Below are positions 33,001 to 46,830 of a stretch of DNA of 64,000 bases, piece after piece. The position numbers and the translations under genes are program-made. The first letter of the stretch is position 1, and every line of letters begins with the position of its first letter. The stretch lies in assembly GCF_052857255.1 (NCBI RefSeq), contig NC_135497.1, forward strand, positions 192,976,530 to 193,040,529, given 5' to 3'. The DNA is from Amblyomma americanum (taxonomy: Eukaryota > Arthropoda > Arachnida > Ixodida > Ixodidae). The notes under the pieces were generated by a model. That model saw only the letters and a program-made list of their open reading frames with translations. It was not told where the DNA came from and made no database searches.

Positions 33001-36000
33001 GCACAAGATACACAGCGCTCCCTGCTTTAGCAAGTGGCTTGCACACACTAGCGATGTGCCACTGATCTTTTAAGGACGATTAGTTTTAAGCGACGCCGCG
33101 AAACGTACGAGCGCACGCAGACTCGCGGCCGCGCAACGCTAGTAAAGATTACCCAAAGCGATCGCAACCCGCATGCAAATGACTGTTTGTCGGCTTCGGT
33201 GCTTCGTCTTCCTGACAGACTGCCAACAGCTTTGAAAAAGCACGTGTACTAATACCCGCCGTGCACGCTGACTCAGTGGCTACGGAGTCGTGCTCCAGAG
33301 CACGAGGTCTCCGATTGGAGTTGAGTTGAGGTGTTGAGTGCTACAGGTTGGATTAGCCTTGCTTATTCTGCCGGCAATTGCTCCGCCGTAGAGTCACTTA
33401 TGCTAATAATGACCTAAAACCTGTCGGATCTGCCCCGTTATGCACATAGTCACTTATAATAGTGCATATTCCACTCCCGCAGTCACCATCTATGCACACA
33501 TTCACTCACAGTATAACATAGGCCATTGCAGTGCCACAATCCATACACACCTTCACTCACAGTATAACGTAGTCCACTCCAGAAGACATCATCTACGCAC
33601 ACATTCAATCACAGTTGACCATAGCCCGTTCCTGCTGCCGCCATTTGGAAACAAGATCAGTGTCCTGCAGAAATATTAAAAGAAGGCGTGCAGCCTCCCT
33701 TCTGCATGTCTGGTTTCCACTCGGGTAGACAATGTCCTGAACGAAGTCTCCGGTTTGACTTCGGCTGCATTTCTATGGAGGCGGAATGCGTGCATGTTAA
33801 ATGAACCCAGTTGATCGAAAGTAATCCGGATCCGCATTCCACTATGGTGCGCCGCGTACAGCCGCTCCTTCGATTGTGAGGAAAGTGAAACATCCATTAA
33901 TTATTTTTGTACTGAATTTACTAATCGAGTGCTTATGTGCTAAAACGCATCGGAAATCTGTGCAATGCGCCCTGGGTGGCAGCGGTACCAGCGTTCGTGG
34001 TCAACGTAGCTTCGCTCTGCGGCTGCGGGCGGAACGCAGGCGTCCAAGAACAGCAAACGTTTCCGAACGAGCTCTCATAATGAACAGCGCCCAGAATTCC
34101 TCTACGGCGCCTGGAGAGTGCGCGGGTTACCGGGTGTGCAACGTGAAAACCTTAGCTCGTCCCATTATAGGGTGCCAACTGAAAAGCTGGTTTGAAGCGG
34201 AGGGTAGCACTAGCTGACTCCAAGAACGATTGCGTTACCTAAGCCTAGCGTATACCTTAAGGTTTCCAACCGTTTCCCTGAGGTACGCCACAGTGGCAGT
34301 CTGTGAATCAGAGGATGAAAGCGTTCATCTCACAGGATCGTGCGTAGCAAGTCAGCCGAAAGAAGATAAAAAAAAAAAAACGAATGCCAAGGGTGTTCAT
34401 GTACTCTGTGGATCTTACACAAAGCTTGAGAGCTATAATACCTCTGTTATGCCCGCACTCTCACATTTCCTCAAGCGGGCCGCCGCGGTGGCTGAGTGGT
34501 TACGGCGCTCGGCTGCCGGCCCGAAAGACGCGGGTTCGATCCCGGCCGCGGCGGTCGAATTTCGATGGAGGCGAAATTGTAGAGGCCCGTGTACTGTGCG
34601 ATGTCAGTGCACGTTAAAGAACCTCAGGTGGTCGAAATTTCCGGAGCCCTTCACTACGGCGTCCCTCATAGCCTGAGTCGCTTTGGGACGTTAAACTCCG
34701 ATAAACCGATAAACATTTCCTCAAGCCGAAACTTTCGCAATTCGCAGTAGATAAGGAAGTTTCGGTGCAATCTGTTGTCTCCCAGCTGTCGCACAAATGG
34801 ACGGGAGGAGGCCTCGCTCAAGGAGTCTGGTGTTATATATATATATAAGCCTGCGGAACTTCAATGGGAACAAGAGCTTATTTGCAGGGAGTTCGAGGTA
34901 CACAGAATCAAACCCCTTCTCTACAGTTTGAGGTAGTTAACTTTTTTTCGCGGAACTCTACGCCTTTCTTTTTCTTTTTGGGGGGGGGGGGGGGGAGGGG
35001 GGCGGAGGGTTGTGGGGGGAGAGAGTAGCAGCAATCTTTTGTACACCAGTCGCATTCTTGTCCCTGGATGTAGGTTACAAGCCAATGAAAGACTCATCTT
35101 GTGGTCATACTTTCATTTGTGAATCAAGGTCTCTCGTATTTCGCTATGCGTACAGTGGTTTTCGTTGCATACTTTTTTATGTGTTTTCGTACTGCCATGC
35201 TAATGATTCGTGCATTCGTTGCTCGTTTTTGTAGCCGGTTCAACTTCCTGCTTTGAGCATTCTGTGCGCAACCGCATAAAAGTGCAATGGGAAACGTTTT
35301 TTTTTTTTTTACGACAAAAATGTCAGCAGTGCGTTTGCACTGTCCTTAGACCCACATTTTTATGCACAATTTGAGGCAGACAAAAATTACGGCTAGCTAC
35401 TATACGCAAGGATTGGCCGCCCGTGTTCGCGTTTGATAAGCTCAAAGGAGAACAAATGAAGTAAATAAAGTGTAATAGGGAGATTTCAGATAAGGCCACG
35501 CAAAGGATCGCTTTTCGACATCTTCGGACTATTTAATATTTTTGTCATTGGCCTGATGAATGGGATTAACGTATCTCCTATTACTTTTGTTGGGGAAAAA
35601 TTTTACGAAGCGAGCATTTTTTTATTACGAAGAGATGGACTCCTTCGCTAACGCGCACTGCTGCTTCTGCAGAACATATATTGTAAGTAACAAAACATAT
35701 TGCTAGGAGATGCCCGAAAATTGTTAGAGTGAACTTATGATTTTCGGAGAGTGCGCCCAGTTACGCTTGGCGATTTCTTAAATATACACAGCTCTTTTTT
35801 TTTTTTTTGCTAGAAGTTATGGAACTTGGCGCACGGGGAGTGTTTTGCTATATATGAAGGTTTTCATTTTAAAGTACAAATAAACTACACTTGTATATCA
35901 CGCGCAGAATATAGCTACCCAATATATATAGCGTTCCTAGATTACGAGAAAGCATTTGACTCAGTCGAAACCTCAGCAGTCATGCAGGCATTGCGGAATC

Positions 36001-39000
36001 AGATGTAGAAAAGCCTTATGTAAAATCTATCGGAAGATATCTATAACGGCTGCAGCCACTTTCGTCCTCCATAAAAATTCCAATAAGGATGGCTGTGAGA
36101 CCGGGAGACACGATCTCGCCAATGCTATTCACCGCCTGTTTACAGGAGGTATTGCGAACAATTGGGGATGAGAGTAAATGGAAAATACCTCAGTAATCTG
36201 CTATTCGCTGATGACATTGCCTTCCTGAGTCACTCAGGAGATGAGCTGCAAATCATGATCAATGAGTTAGAAAGGTATAGCAGTACTGTGGGTCTAAAAA
36301 TTAATATGCAGAAAACCAAAGCTGTAATATTCAACCGTCTCGGAAGGGAACAGCAGTTTGCAATTGGTAGCGAGGCACTGGAAGTGGCAAGGGAATACGT
36401 GTACTTGGTGCAGGTACTGGCCGCAGATCCGGATCATGAGAGAGAAATAACAAGAAGAATAAGATTGGCATGGAGCGCAATTGGCAGGTTCTCTCACATC
36501 ATGATTGCCAGTTTACCAGTATCCCTCAAGAGAAAAGTATACAGAAGCTGTATCTTTCCGATACTCACCTATGGGGTAGATACGTGGAGGCTAACGAAAA
36601 GCGTTCAACTTAAGTTATGGACAGCACAGAGAGATGTGGAAAGAAAAATGATAGGTGTAAACGTTAACGGACAGGAAGAGGGCAGAGTGGGTGGAGGAAC
36701 AAGCGCGTATTAATTACATCCTTGTTAAAATCAAGAAGAAGAAATGGGCTTGGGCAGGACACGTAATGCGTATAGGCAAGATAACCGTAGCAGAAGGGGG
36801 GGGGGGGGATAAGGTGGCCGCAGCTGGCACAAGACAGGGTTAATTGGTGAGGAATGTTAGAGGCCATTGTCCAGCATGCATAGGGCGTAGTCAGGCTGAT
36901 GATGGTGAAGGTGATCTACTTAATGATATAAAATTCACTAGCATGTATATTTTAAGTGCAAGGAAATATTCCCCAAACTTGAGGAAAGCACGACGCAGCA
37001 AAGTTTGTCCACCGACAAAAAATATTTTTGATATGCTTTTATATTCTGTACAGGTTTTGTGCGTTGTATAAATGTTTGTAACCATAAAAAATTTTGCATA
37101 ATATACCTGGTAGATACAGCCTCACTAATGAGACCCTTCTGCAAAGTTCGACCCACTTTGTAACTGTGAAGAAACCCGGTTTCTGCAAACAAGAATCAAA
37201 CGCAGACATTTTTTTTACATAAATGTTCAGTAAATTTTCGGGGTAATATGTGAAATCCCCTTAATAGCCGCAATAATTTAACGCAGCGCTTGATATACAG
37301 CCTAGGCTCCAGTTAAAAGCCGGTAGTACCTATGCAGGAATTCACGTTTATGCCTCGCAAAACGCACGACAACGCACATTCAAGTACAGGCTCGAAGCTT
37401 TCAGTGCGTTGCATGGATAATACGAAGCTAAAGCATGGTGGTGCGAAGCTCGTGATGGAGTCAAGACCCTGGCCTGCATATGCATAACACTCTTTGAAGT
37501 GAAGCTTCGATTGTATGTCGCGCGGCGTGGTATGTTATTGCGATTCCTATGGGGGTTTCACAGTGCGTCAGTCATTTAACTACTGACTGCCCCACTGCCT
37601 CCCGACTGCCCCAAGAAATGCCCGATTTTGAGACACGTCGCGGGACGGGTTTTGAAGCGAAAAGCTTCACTAGGCTCGTCAACACCGGGCTTCGCGTGAG
37701 CCACACTACAGATTTGCCACAGCTGCGCATGCGCGAAACCGAGTGACGTCACGCGGAGCGCAGGTGGTCGCCGCTGCCGCAGCCGTCGTAGCCACCGCGC
37801 GCTGACTCCGTCGTCTCACCGTGAAACCGAGTGACGTCACGCGGAGCGCAGGTGGTCGCCGCTGCCGCAGCCGTCGTAGCCACGGCGCGCTGACTCCGTC
37901 GTCTGACCGTGAAACCGAGTGACGTCACGCGGAGCGCAGGTGGTCGCCGCTGCCGCAGCCGTCGTAGCCACCGCGCGCTGACTCCGTCGTCTGACCTCTC
38001 GCCATGGAAGAAGACCCAGAAGTGGTGGCGTGGGAGTTGGCTCAAAAGCAGCGAAGATATGAAAAGTGCAAGGCTAGACAAGCGGCTGAAACGCCAGAAT
38101 ACTGCGTAGCAGCCACAAGCACAGCTGCTTGCTACTACTCTGATCACCGGGCCATCTTTATGGCTTTACAGAAAGTGCAAGACATTGTGTTCATTGAAGA
38201 AGTAGAAATAAAGAGATTTTAATAGCCTTGTATAGATTGTACAAGCTTTGTATACCTAAGACAACACGTTTTGGAAAGGCTAGAAAGGTATACCCAAATT
38301 GTAACCCTATGTATGAAACCTTAAGCTAAACCACGAGCATCGCCACGAAGCTTTTCGCTTCGAGATATCCAGGCTTAACACTTTAGCTAAGCCTCAGCCC
38401 AACTTTTTTTTTCGCAGCTACAGTTGGGTCGAGCCTTGAAAAAGGCTCATGAAAGGGTCGTCAATTTGTTCTAGAAATTTTCAGGCACCTCCTAACAGCA
38501 TATCTTAAATTATTCATAACCCGTTATGGAGTATGAAAAGCAGTGCGCATAAGCGCGGGAGCCCACATCTTCGTAATCAAGAATTTTTTGCGCTTCAGAA
38601 CCTTTTTTTTTTTTGGACAAAAACAGTAGCAGATCTGTTATTTCCAGTCATCAGGCAATGAAATATGAAATATTAGCTAAGTCGAAGAGGTCGACCAGCC
38701 AGCGTCAGCATTACCTCATCTTAAATTATCCAATGAAAGCAATGGCGTAAAAAATGTTCCTTTTCCTCTATTCCCAATCATATATAGTCCTCAGTTATCC
38801 GTGTTTTATGATAAGCAAAGATAGTGTGTGCGTTTGGACTGTTCAGAGAGTATGGAATATGCTGCGGTACAACCTGCATTAGTGAAATCGTGATTGTTAT
38901 CTTCCATTCTGCTTTCTTTTTCTCTTCCTTTCTTCCTGTCTATAGGTTGGAAGAAACTGCCGTTCAAGGGAAAACTTCTGAGTCATAGCGAAATTACCCT

Positions 39001-42000
39001 CCGTGATTTTGACACAAGCGGACATTAGCCAGTCTAAATTGGAAAAATGTTTCCTTTGCCTTGTGCATGTAAACTTATGACTACTTAGATTTTTAATAAA
39101 TGAAGACTGACACCAATGGACACACCACACAGATCATGCCCCGGACGGTGTCGGACACGGTTAATCCCAGCGTGACAGATGCATTCGGAACGCCTTTGCC
39201 CGTACAAATGGTCTGTATAACAAGAAAAAGACATTTTACAGTGACAGCTGGCTGTTAAAGCTCACTTTGCTGGACGTTTGCCGTCGCCGGAGCAGCAAAA
39301 CCCACAGCCTCTGACTTCTATGCGAAGCATAGGCCCGCGAAACCAAAACCACGCCCTGGCTCCCCGAATGCTGTTGCTTATCGACCTAAGTGCACAGGCG
39401 TTTTCTGCCGCGTACAGGTGTACGTAAATGTAATCGTATCATCAGGTTACGTACATTTCTCTTTTTTTTTTTGCGACAGGACTGACCGAGAAAAATACGC
39501 CTACGGTGCCGCCGCACCGCGGGTAAAGAACCCGGCTCTTCGTTCATGCAGTCACACGCATGTCACTTTGCTCCCTCGATGATGGACAATGCGCAAATGA
39601 TTGCGGGTTCACTGGCTCGTGCTAGTTGCTTGACGCGACTAATTAAAATTAGACGAGCCAGCATATTCGAAATCAGCAAAACTCGAATTGTATGCAAGCA
39701 GCGTCGTTTGTTCAACATCGAATGTCGCCTCCATCGGAATACCGCCTGCCAGCCTCTTACTTCCTCAGCACCGATTACGTTACTGTGCTGGCTTGTGTGA
39801 GGATGCATGCAAACAGTTGACACCGTTAACGGGGTTGCAGAGGCAAAGTTTTTGGGTGTAAGTTTTTTTTTTTTGCCTTGAAACAGACTTACGGGTCTGG
39901 TAATAATAAAATGAAGTCGAAACATCGGTTCGCAGCGTGACCAATTAATTACAAACGATTTTGTGCCAGCAGTTTCGGCCTCGGTTGGCGCAAGCGCTGA
40001 AGTGCGCCTTGACGTCACTCCATGCGTGTGGAAATGCCGAGTGGCTCCTGGGATAACATTCAAAATTGTATTAAATTATGCTCCACTCAACGCCTGCGAA
40101 TGGAACTTGCTAGAAGGCATCTCATAACGCCCATGAAATAAAAAAAATCGGCAGAGGCACTTAAGAGTGCTTACGCGTGAGAATGCGAAAGCATTTTATG
40201 TAGAACTGCTAAAGGTAGATGAATGGATTAGTGTTCCGCATGCTGCCTTTCCCAGTGACTGCGAAGCCAGCGCGAGACCCATTTATAACTTGGTTGAACT
40301 GTGTCGCCACCTGGAGTTCCGGCGCACAGTACTCTGCGCATGTTGACGTAGAGTGATGATGCAGGCACTGCCAAGGGTCGGACGCTGGCGGGCGAAAATC
40401 TTGATCCACATGTACTACAAGCAACGCATGCGCAGATGCGTTGACCGCGATGACGCGGCACAGAAATGAAATTCGGTGCCGCGTCAAAAGGTGTTCTGAT
40501 ATCCTCCGAATTTCGTGTCATAGACGGCGGACGGCTTTTGTGCTAATGGGACGTTGAACGCATTCATAATGTCGGTTCTCTGCGTTCCAAATTCTGTGTC
40601 TGCACCCTTTTAAGTACTTGCTCACGTGACCGCTTTATCAAGCCACCCGTTACTAGCTTCTGGTACCTCAGGACGCCGCAAGGTTCGAATTGGCGGCTGT
40701 CTAATTTCGGCGGGTGTTCAGGGTTCTCCGACGCTCATCTTACGCTGCTTAGCCTAAATTTCCGCTTTTTAGGTGCGTTTTTTTTTTTTTGCAATCACAA
40801 TGAACCTAGCTTACAATGGACGCAATACTTGAAGGATAACTCTTGAGTATCCGACGAAAGTAGAGGGTGTCGAAAACACGTTCGCGTTAAATGTAACGAG
40901 GCCTGTACGCTGCAGCTGCGATTAATCGCATCGTGCTCTTAACGCACCGTCCCGCGGCTGTCTTTCTGCGTGCTGTGACCGGCGAGGGCGCACACACAGC
41001 ACAATTTGGCATCGTATACCCGATCAGTTTCTCAACAAGGTGGCCAGTGCACGTGCGTCCAAGTCGTGCAGTGCGCCAGTAATCCCCCTCTTCAACCCTG
41101 TGCACGACTGCGCTATGAAGGGCGTCGAAATGCGTTATGGACTCGTGGCTAGCAAATGGGCACGGAGTTTTCCCAAGGCGGTGCACTCGTGATACCGCGA
41201 TGCACGAATTGGCATCCGTCGATCGCTAACATGGTCAACTGATCACGTGCACGTAAAAATGTAAAACGCCGCGTCATCAAATGCCAGCCATCTTGCCCCG
41301 GAATTCCCCGAGTTGAGTACGGTGAGATAGCTCAGAGACTCCTAAACTATGGATTGGATGAGGTGTATACGCAGTGTCTTCGCCCTCTCAGAGTTAGCCC
41401 GCATGAGTGTAACGTCATGACTGGGTGCACGTTGAGCAACTTTGCTAGGCAATTTCTTTGCACTGCTCAAGATGGTAGCAAAGCTTGTTGTTTGGCTAGT
41501 TGGTAGGCCATGATCTCAGAAGAACCAGCGCAAAATTTTCGAATTTTTTATTTTTTCTTTCCTTGATATTTTTAGTAAAGAGCTGTGTTGGTTTTTGCTT
41601 GCTTGTTGCCACTGCCCCTTCATTTAATTCCTGAATCATTGTCCGATCAAAAGATTGTTTTGCTCTGCTTGTGCGTCATTGCCTCTGACTGGTTACTGTA
41701 TAAATGCGTTGCAATAATTCTTCCGAAATTCCGTCCCCGTCCGTGTCGGTCCCCTTGTTTCTCGTCCGTTGTTCTTTTTGCGCTGGTTCCTCTGAGATGA
41801 AGGTGGCAGGCTGTTTAGGGAGTGGGAAGTGCATGAGGGGAGATACCCTGACAACGACGAATGCGACCCTCGCGCACACGCGAAGCTCCGCTGGCCGCTG
41901 TCCCTAGTCGTCGCAGCGCGCGCGTTGAGTAGACCCTCCGCGGCGGCGGCTCTCAGCGCGAACCGTGCCAAGGGTCGTGTGAGAGACCACCTGTGACCGA

Positions 42001-45000
42001 GAGCGCCGCTTTCCCGCTGGCGGTCCGAGCATCTGAGCACGTGCGCGCCGGACAAAGGGTGTCCCGCGCACGGGAGCGCCCATCATCCGGCGCAGCGTTG
42101 CGGAAATGGCGAGGAATCTTCGCGGCGGGCATTTAAGCCGGAGCGCGTCTCCCCCGAGGCGTCGTTGACGGTGCTGCCCGGTGCCTCGATTCGGGTGCGG
42201 AGGTCGCGCGACGGCCGCGAGACGCGGAAGTTTCACCGCGGCCACGCTCAGTCGCCCTTGGTGAGACGGACACAATGAGTGCCTCGATTCGCCCGGCCAC
42301 GGGTCATATTTGTTCCACTTAGCCGCGCGGCCGATCGGTTCTGCGCGATTAATCGCGGCCCCAGCGAAAAGGGGGGAGAGGAGAAGAGAGGTGTCACGCA
42401 CGCTGCCTGCGCCTCCATGCCGCGGCTCCCAAGGTGCGCGCACAAAGCAAACTGTGAACGCGATGCTCCAGTGGCCGCCGAAAGCTGCGGCCGCGTGCGC
42501 TCGGCAAACAAGCGGCCCGGAGATCGAGGCTCTTCAATCTGTCCTTTGCTTCCGACGCAAGATACGCGCTCGGAGATGTTTCTGCACCGCGTTGATTGAC
42601 CGATTGCGGAAGTGCTGCGTTTGCGTGCGATGTCTGCTTGCCCCTGTCCCATCCCGAGTGAGCGGTGCCCTTGAGCGATAGCGCATCGACCTGAGTGCGC
42701 CAGCTTTCACGAGCTGTATGCACTCAAAACGTTTTGGTGGTGCCGGCGAGCGTCCAGAGAGTTTGTGCCGCAATCTGCAGGCATACCAAAATGCGCAGGC
42801 TTATCTGCTACACGATTAGTCGCCGAATTAGCTGTGGCAAAACTCCGAAACAACCGGCTCATGATGCATGCGCCTGCAGCACGTACACAAAATTAATGAC
42901 GTATGTTTTTGGACTTTATTTTTTTTTTCCTAAATTCGGTGAGGGGAATCAAGGGGGAGGGGGGGGGGGGGGGAGTCGGGCGATATCTTTTTAGCTCAAG
43001 TCCGGGTAAAAAGCAGGTAATTGAGTAAAAAAATTCTGAATTCGAATTATATCAGCTGATTTTCGACAGAAAAAAGAAAATTTAATATAAACGCTGGTTT
43101 TTGTGCGGAGCATAAAATGGTTTGTTTTGCTCATTATTTCATAAAGCACATAATAATGGTAGATTGCACCAAAAAGCAGTTTACCAAATCTGAATTGTTT
43201 CCTAATCTATTGCAGTTGTTTCACCAAGTAGATTACATTAATCTCCTATACGCAGTTCTTCCATGCCAGTGCAAGACCTCCCGCCTTTTGTTCTGCACCT
43301 TGAAAATATTCCTTCAAAATCACAGCGGCCATTTTGAATGCACGAAAGACTTGGGGCAGGACGTTGTTAGCATGGGTGTAGCGCCTGACGCAGTTACCCC
43401 TAATAAGACGTCTGTCCAGTGCCCATGCTCTGGCTTCTCGCTTCCAAAACGCACTTTCACAATTTTAAAAGTTTAAGCCGCGTCCTTTAATAGCAGGAGT
43501 TAAAACAGGTTTAAGATCGCCAGTCGACCTAAAGCTCTCTTCTGGAAAAAACCATGTCCGCTGATTTTCCCTGTGATGTTTTCAGCGTTGCCCACAACAA
43601 AACCTAGGTTTTCTAGAAGGAGGGGTAGAAATCGGGTTTAACAGGATTGCTAATCGAAACCTGTTCTGGGTTCAAGAATCAGGCAGCACTGCCATTAATT
43701 CCGTCTCCCCTTGCTATACTCGAATGCACTCGGGTAGAGCGGCGAAGCCATACTGTATCAGTATAGAATATCTCGATAACACCTAGAGGGAATATGGTGC
43801 TACGATAGTTCATCCACCATGGAAAGCCGAAGGAATGCCTGGAAGATTAGGTTGCGTATTTGGCTTGGCAATCTATTGTTGGACGTAAAATGTGTATTCA
43901 GTCGTAACAATACGACTGTGCTCGAGGCAAACCTCGAAGAAAGACTGTGAATGTTTCCATACCAGCCTAGCACCGAACTTTCACTTTGCGTTAGATGGGT
44001 TGAAGAAGTGAAACACGCACTAATGAAATAATCTTATCTGCGCACAGAGGGAGAGCATCGCGGCTCGGCTCAGAGGCAGCATCCACGTTAACGGCCCAAC
44101 ACTAGCCATGCCAAACACGAAACCTTGTCTTCCCGGCATTCCCGCGGTGGATGAAAGAATGGTGTTGCGGTGGATGCCTCTTTAATAGACTCGCATATAC
44201 GGTGGCGGCACACTTTCCCCTCAAGGTAACATTGAGGCACTCTGTGGTGCATACGGTAGACACAACTTGGGGATGCAAACATGAGTTGCCCTTATTCGGC
44301 CTCAGGCACGGAGGCGCGGACGGTGACGAAGCGGACTGCATTCCAGAACAAAACGTGAGATTCACAGAAAAGAAGGAAACCTGCCATTGCCGAAGGTGCA
44401 GCCTGCTAGTGTCATGCGTTCTCGCTTATTACGTGGCGCTGACATGGCAGCTGTAGTGTACAGTCATGTGGTTAAACCGCGCAGCACCGCTTTCTCGGTG
44501 GCGCTCTCGGGACTAGCAGCACTGTCTTTGCCATGAAGGAAAAAAAAATACCCTCGGGAGGGAATAAGGGAGGAAGGCGGGCCCACATGATGGTAAGTTT
44601 TCTTGGGCGAGGCCATGGCCCGCTTTGGCGACCCAGAGAGAGAGAGAGAGAGGATAGTGAACGGCTTCGACAGCTTGGCTAGCGGAGGACGGCTCACGCA
44701 TGACGTAACGCTCCCTCCTAGGAACTTTTTTTTTCCCCTCCACATGAGTGCTGGAGTAATCTTTATCAAAACTTTGCAGTACTCGGCAATGAGTAATCGC
44801 AGGCAGTCAGTCGATCGACCCCCCCCCGGTGTTGCGGCAGCCCTCGACTGAGACAAGATAATGGATACACGGGAATTGTCCCTTTGCGTTGTCGCCGCTA
44901 TTCTCTCCCCCTTACTGGCCTCTTGTGCATGATGCACTTCTGCGCTGGCGCAACGGTTCGCCACGAGAGTAGGGCGACTTGTCCGGGCTGCCTTACGCTG

Positions 45001-46775
45001 GGGCTGCATAGAGTTAAGGCCGCGTCCGATTTGCGTGTGTATACGTTCACCCAACTGCGCGATGCGGCGCCGATCGTCATGGTTCGAGGAGTTTGCAAGT
45101 GAGTACGTATAAGCACAGTGTAGGTTTTCTTGTTTGCTTGTTATTTTTTTTTTTACAATCTCGCCATTGAGCCTCGAATCAGAATTGTATAACGCGTTTG
45201 CGGTATGAGTTCCTCGTCGCCTTGCACGTTTGTGAAGCCTGCTCGTCAACAAGGCAAACTCATGTGCTTCTTGCTGAATGGCGGCTAGGGTCGCTTCCCT
45301 CGCGCAGGATCTAGAACTCTTGCAGTGCTCATCTGGACGTTTACTGTGCCCTTTCAGCCCTTTCGAAGCGCGCCCATTCAGTGTAATACTTCAAGATAGA
45401 ACCGTCGCATCTTCACACGCTCTCTAAATAGGAATATATATATATTAGCAGACAAGTAAAGGGAAATGAGGGCTCGTTTGACAAATACATGAAGGAAGCC
45501 AACAGTCACCGAAACCAAGGTGCATTGGGGAATGTCTTTTTTATAAATTTATAGTGCGGATTAGTGGGAGAAAAATACTTCAATTAAGCTTTGATTTAAA
45601 GAAAACTACTTGTAGAGCAGCAGAAAAAAAAAAAAGACATTCCCCAATGCACCTTGGTTTCGGTGACTGTTGGCTTCCTTCATGTATATATATAGCTCGC
45701 ACACTCGTAATAAAACCTGGCACAAGCCGTTTGCAGAGTTTGTCACGAAGGTGGGCCACACCCGCTGTAATTCAGGCATGACTAATTTATAAGAATAATA
45801 AGAGCAAACATCTGTCGCAACTTAAACTTCTGGCACCGCAAAAATTGGGAACGGCATTGTCGTGTCTGTAGGCGAGATGGATGTTCGTTTCTGTGTCACA
45901 GAAGACACGTGTAATAAGAGCCTGTATTTAGAAAAGGCGCCCAGCAGTCCAGATAACTTCACGGAGTTCATGCAAATGTATTAGATCTCAAAAGGACTCC
46001 CGGTTCCACATGGCTGTGACGCAGTATTTCAAATAAATTCGTCAGGTGGGACTTTGACGGTACACTTTTCGGAAGGGAGTGTTTAGCTTGACTCATCGGA
46101 CTCCGCCACATCGCATGTCGAGTGCTGCGCAACATGAATTAGTGGGCGAGTTGGTCAGACGTAATTCTTAATTGTTGAACCAGCGCAACGGCACGACGCC
46201 AAAAGGAGATGATGGGACATGGCTCAGCGCTATGTGTCGTCCGTCTGCTTCTTTGGCGTCGCGCCATTGCGCTGGTTCACCAATAATTATGCCCAGTGCG
46301 CCACAGTGCATCGGATATGCGCTTCGATAGGTTGGATACTGCGACGCAGCCATGTCTGCGCGCTCATATCCCTAAACATTTAGTCACAACCAAACTTCTA
46401 TCCTGAAACTGTGTAATCATGTGCTTGGCCGTGTAAGCTCCACCTGACATCTACTGCAGCGGTGGCCTAGTAGTTTTAACATCCGCCTCGTATGTGGTAG
46501 GTGCGGGGTTCGATCCGATTGCTGACGGGTACCCGTGGCCATACAATGGGTATACGCTTTCCCTGGCCTGGTGCTCGGCTACTTTGAGGTGAAATGCATG
46601 AAAAATGGGTCTTTGACCCCGCCTTGTGTAGACGAAAAATACCTTGTGCCGTAGCGCTTTGACCGAGCTATCTTTCTGCTAATAAAATCCATTATCGTCA
46701 TCATCACCTAACGGTTTCGTGCGCTACGTTTTTCAAAATAATTCATTGTAAATGTTTATCGGTATAGATGTGCTC

Positions 46776-46830
<55 letters not shown>

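Larger units (their letters stand above)
37654..38361 (+). mobile_element. Element with GAAGCGAAAAGCTTC terminal inverted repeats
   Basis: Left end gaagcgaaaagcttc (37654-37668) and right end gaagcttttcgcttc (38347-38361) are exact reverse complements. Inside are three 88-bp tandem repeats and a 72-codon frame. A second, 3'-incomplete copy with the same left end and leader starts at 57663. Length is 708 bp. No transposase is visible, so it would be non-autonomous. Class is unknown. Confidence 0.65.

Noticed and set aside
34487..34556. tRNA gene call on SINE heads (also at 52.7, 56.4 and 62.8 kb)
   Set aside because: A- and B-boxes are present but acceptor-stem pairing is imperfect and each is fused to a Ruka body; these are SINE heads.
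37735..37997. CRISPR-like array
   Set aside because: Three 88-bp tandem units without spacers in a eukaryotic context; not a CRISPR.
41904..42443. 179-codon minus-strand frame in the CpG island
   Set aside because: Composition-driven; competing long frames exist on both strands and no domain is recognisable. Also considered as an rRNA fragment, but no rRNA core sequence was recognised.
44464..45252. 262-codon minus-strand open frame
   Set aside because: No domain, no splice context, low-complexity charged composition, and it crosses GA and poly-A/T tracts. Treated as chance.
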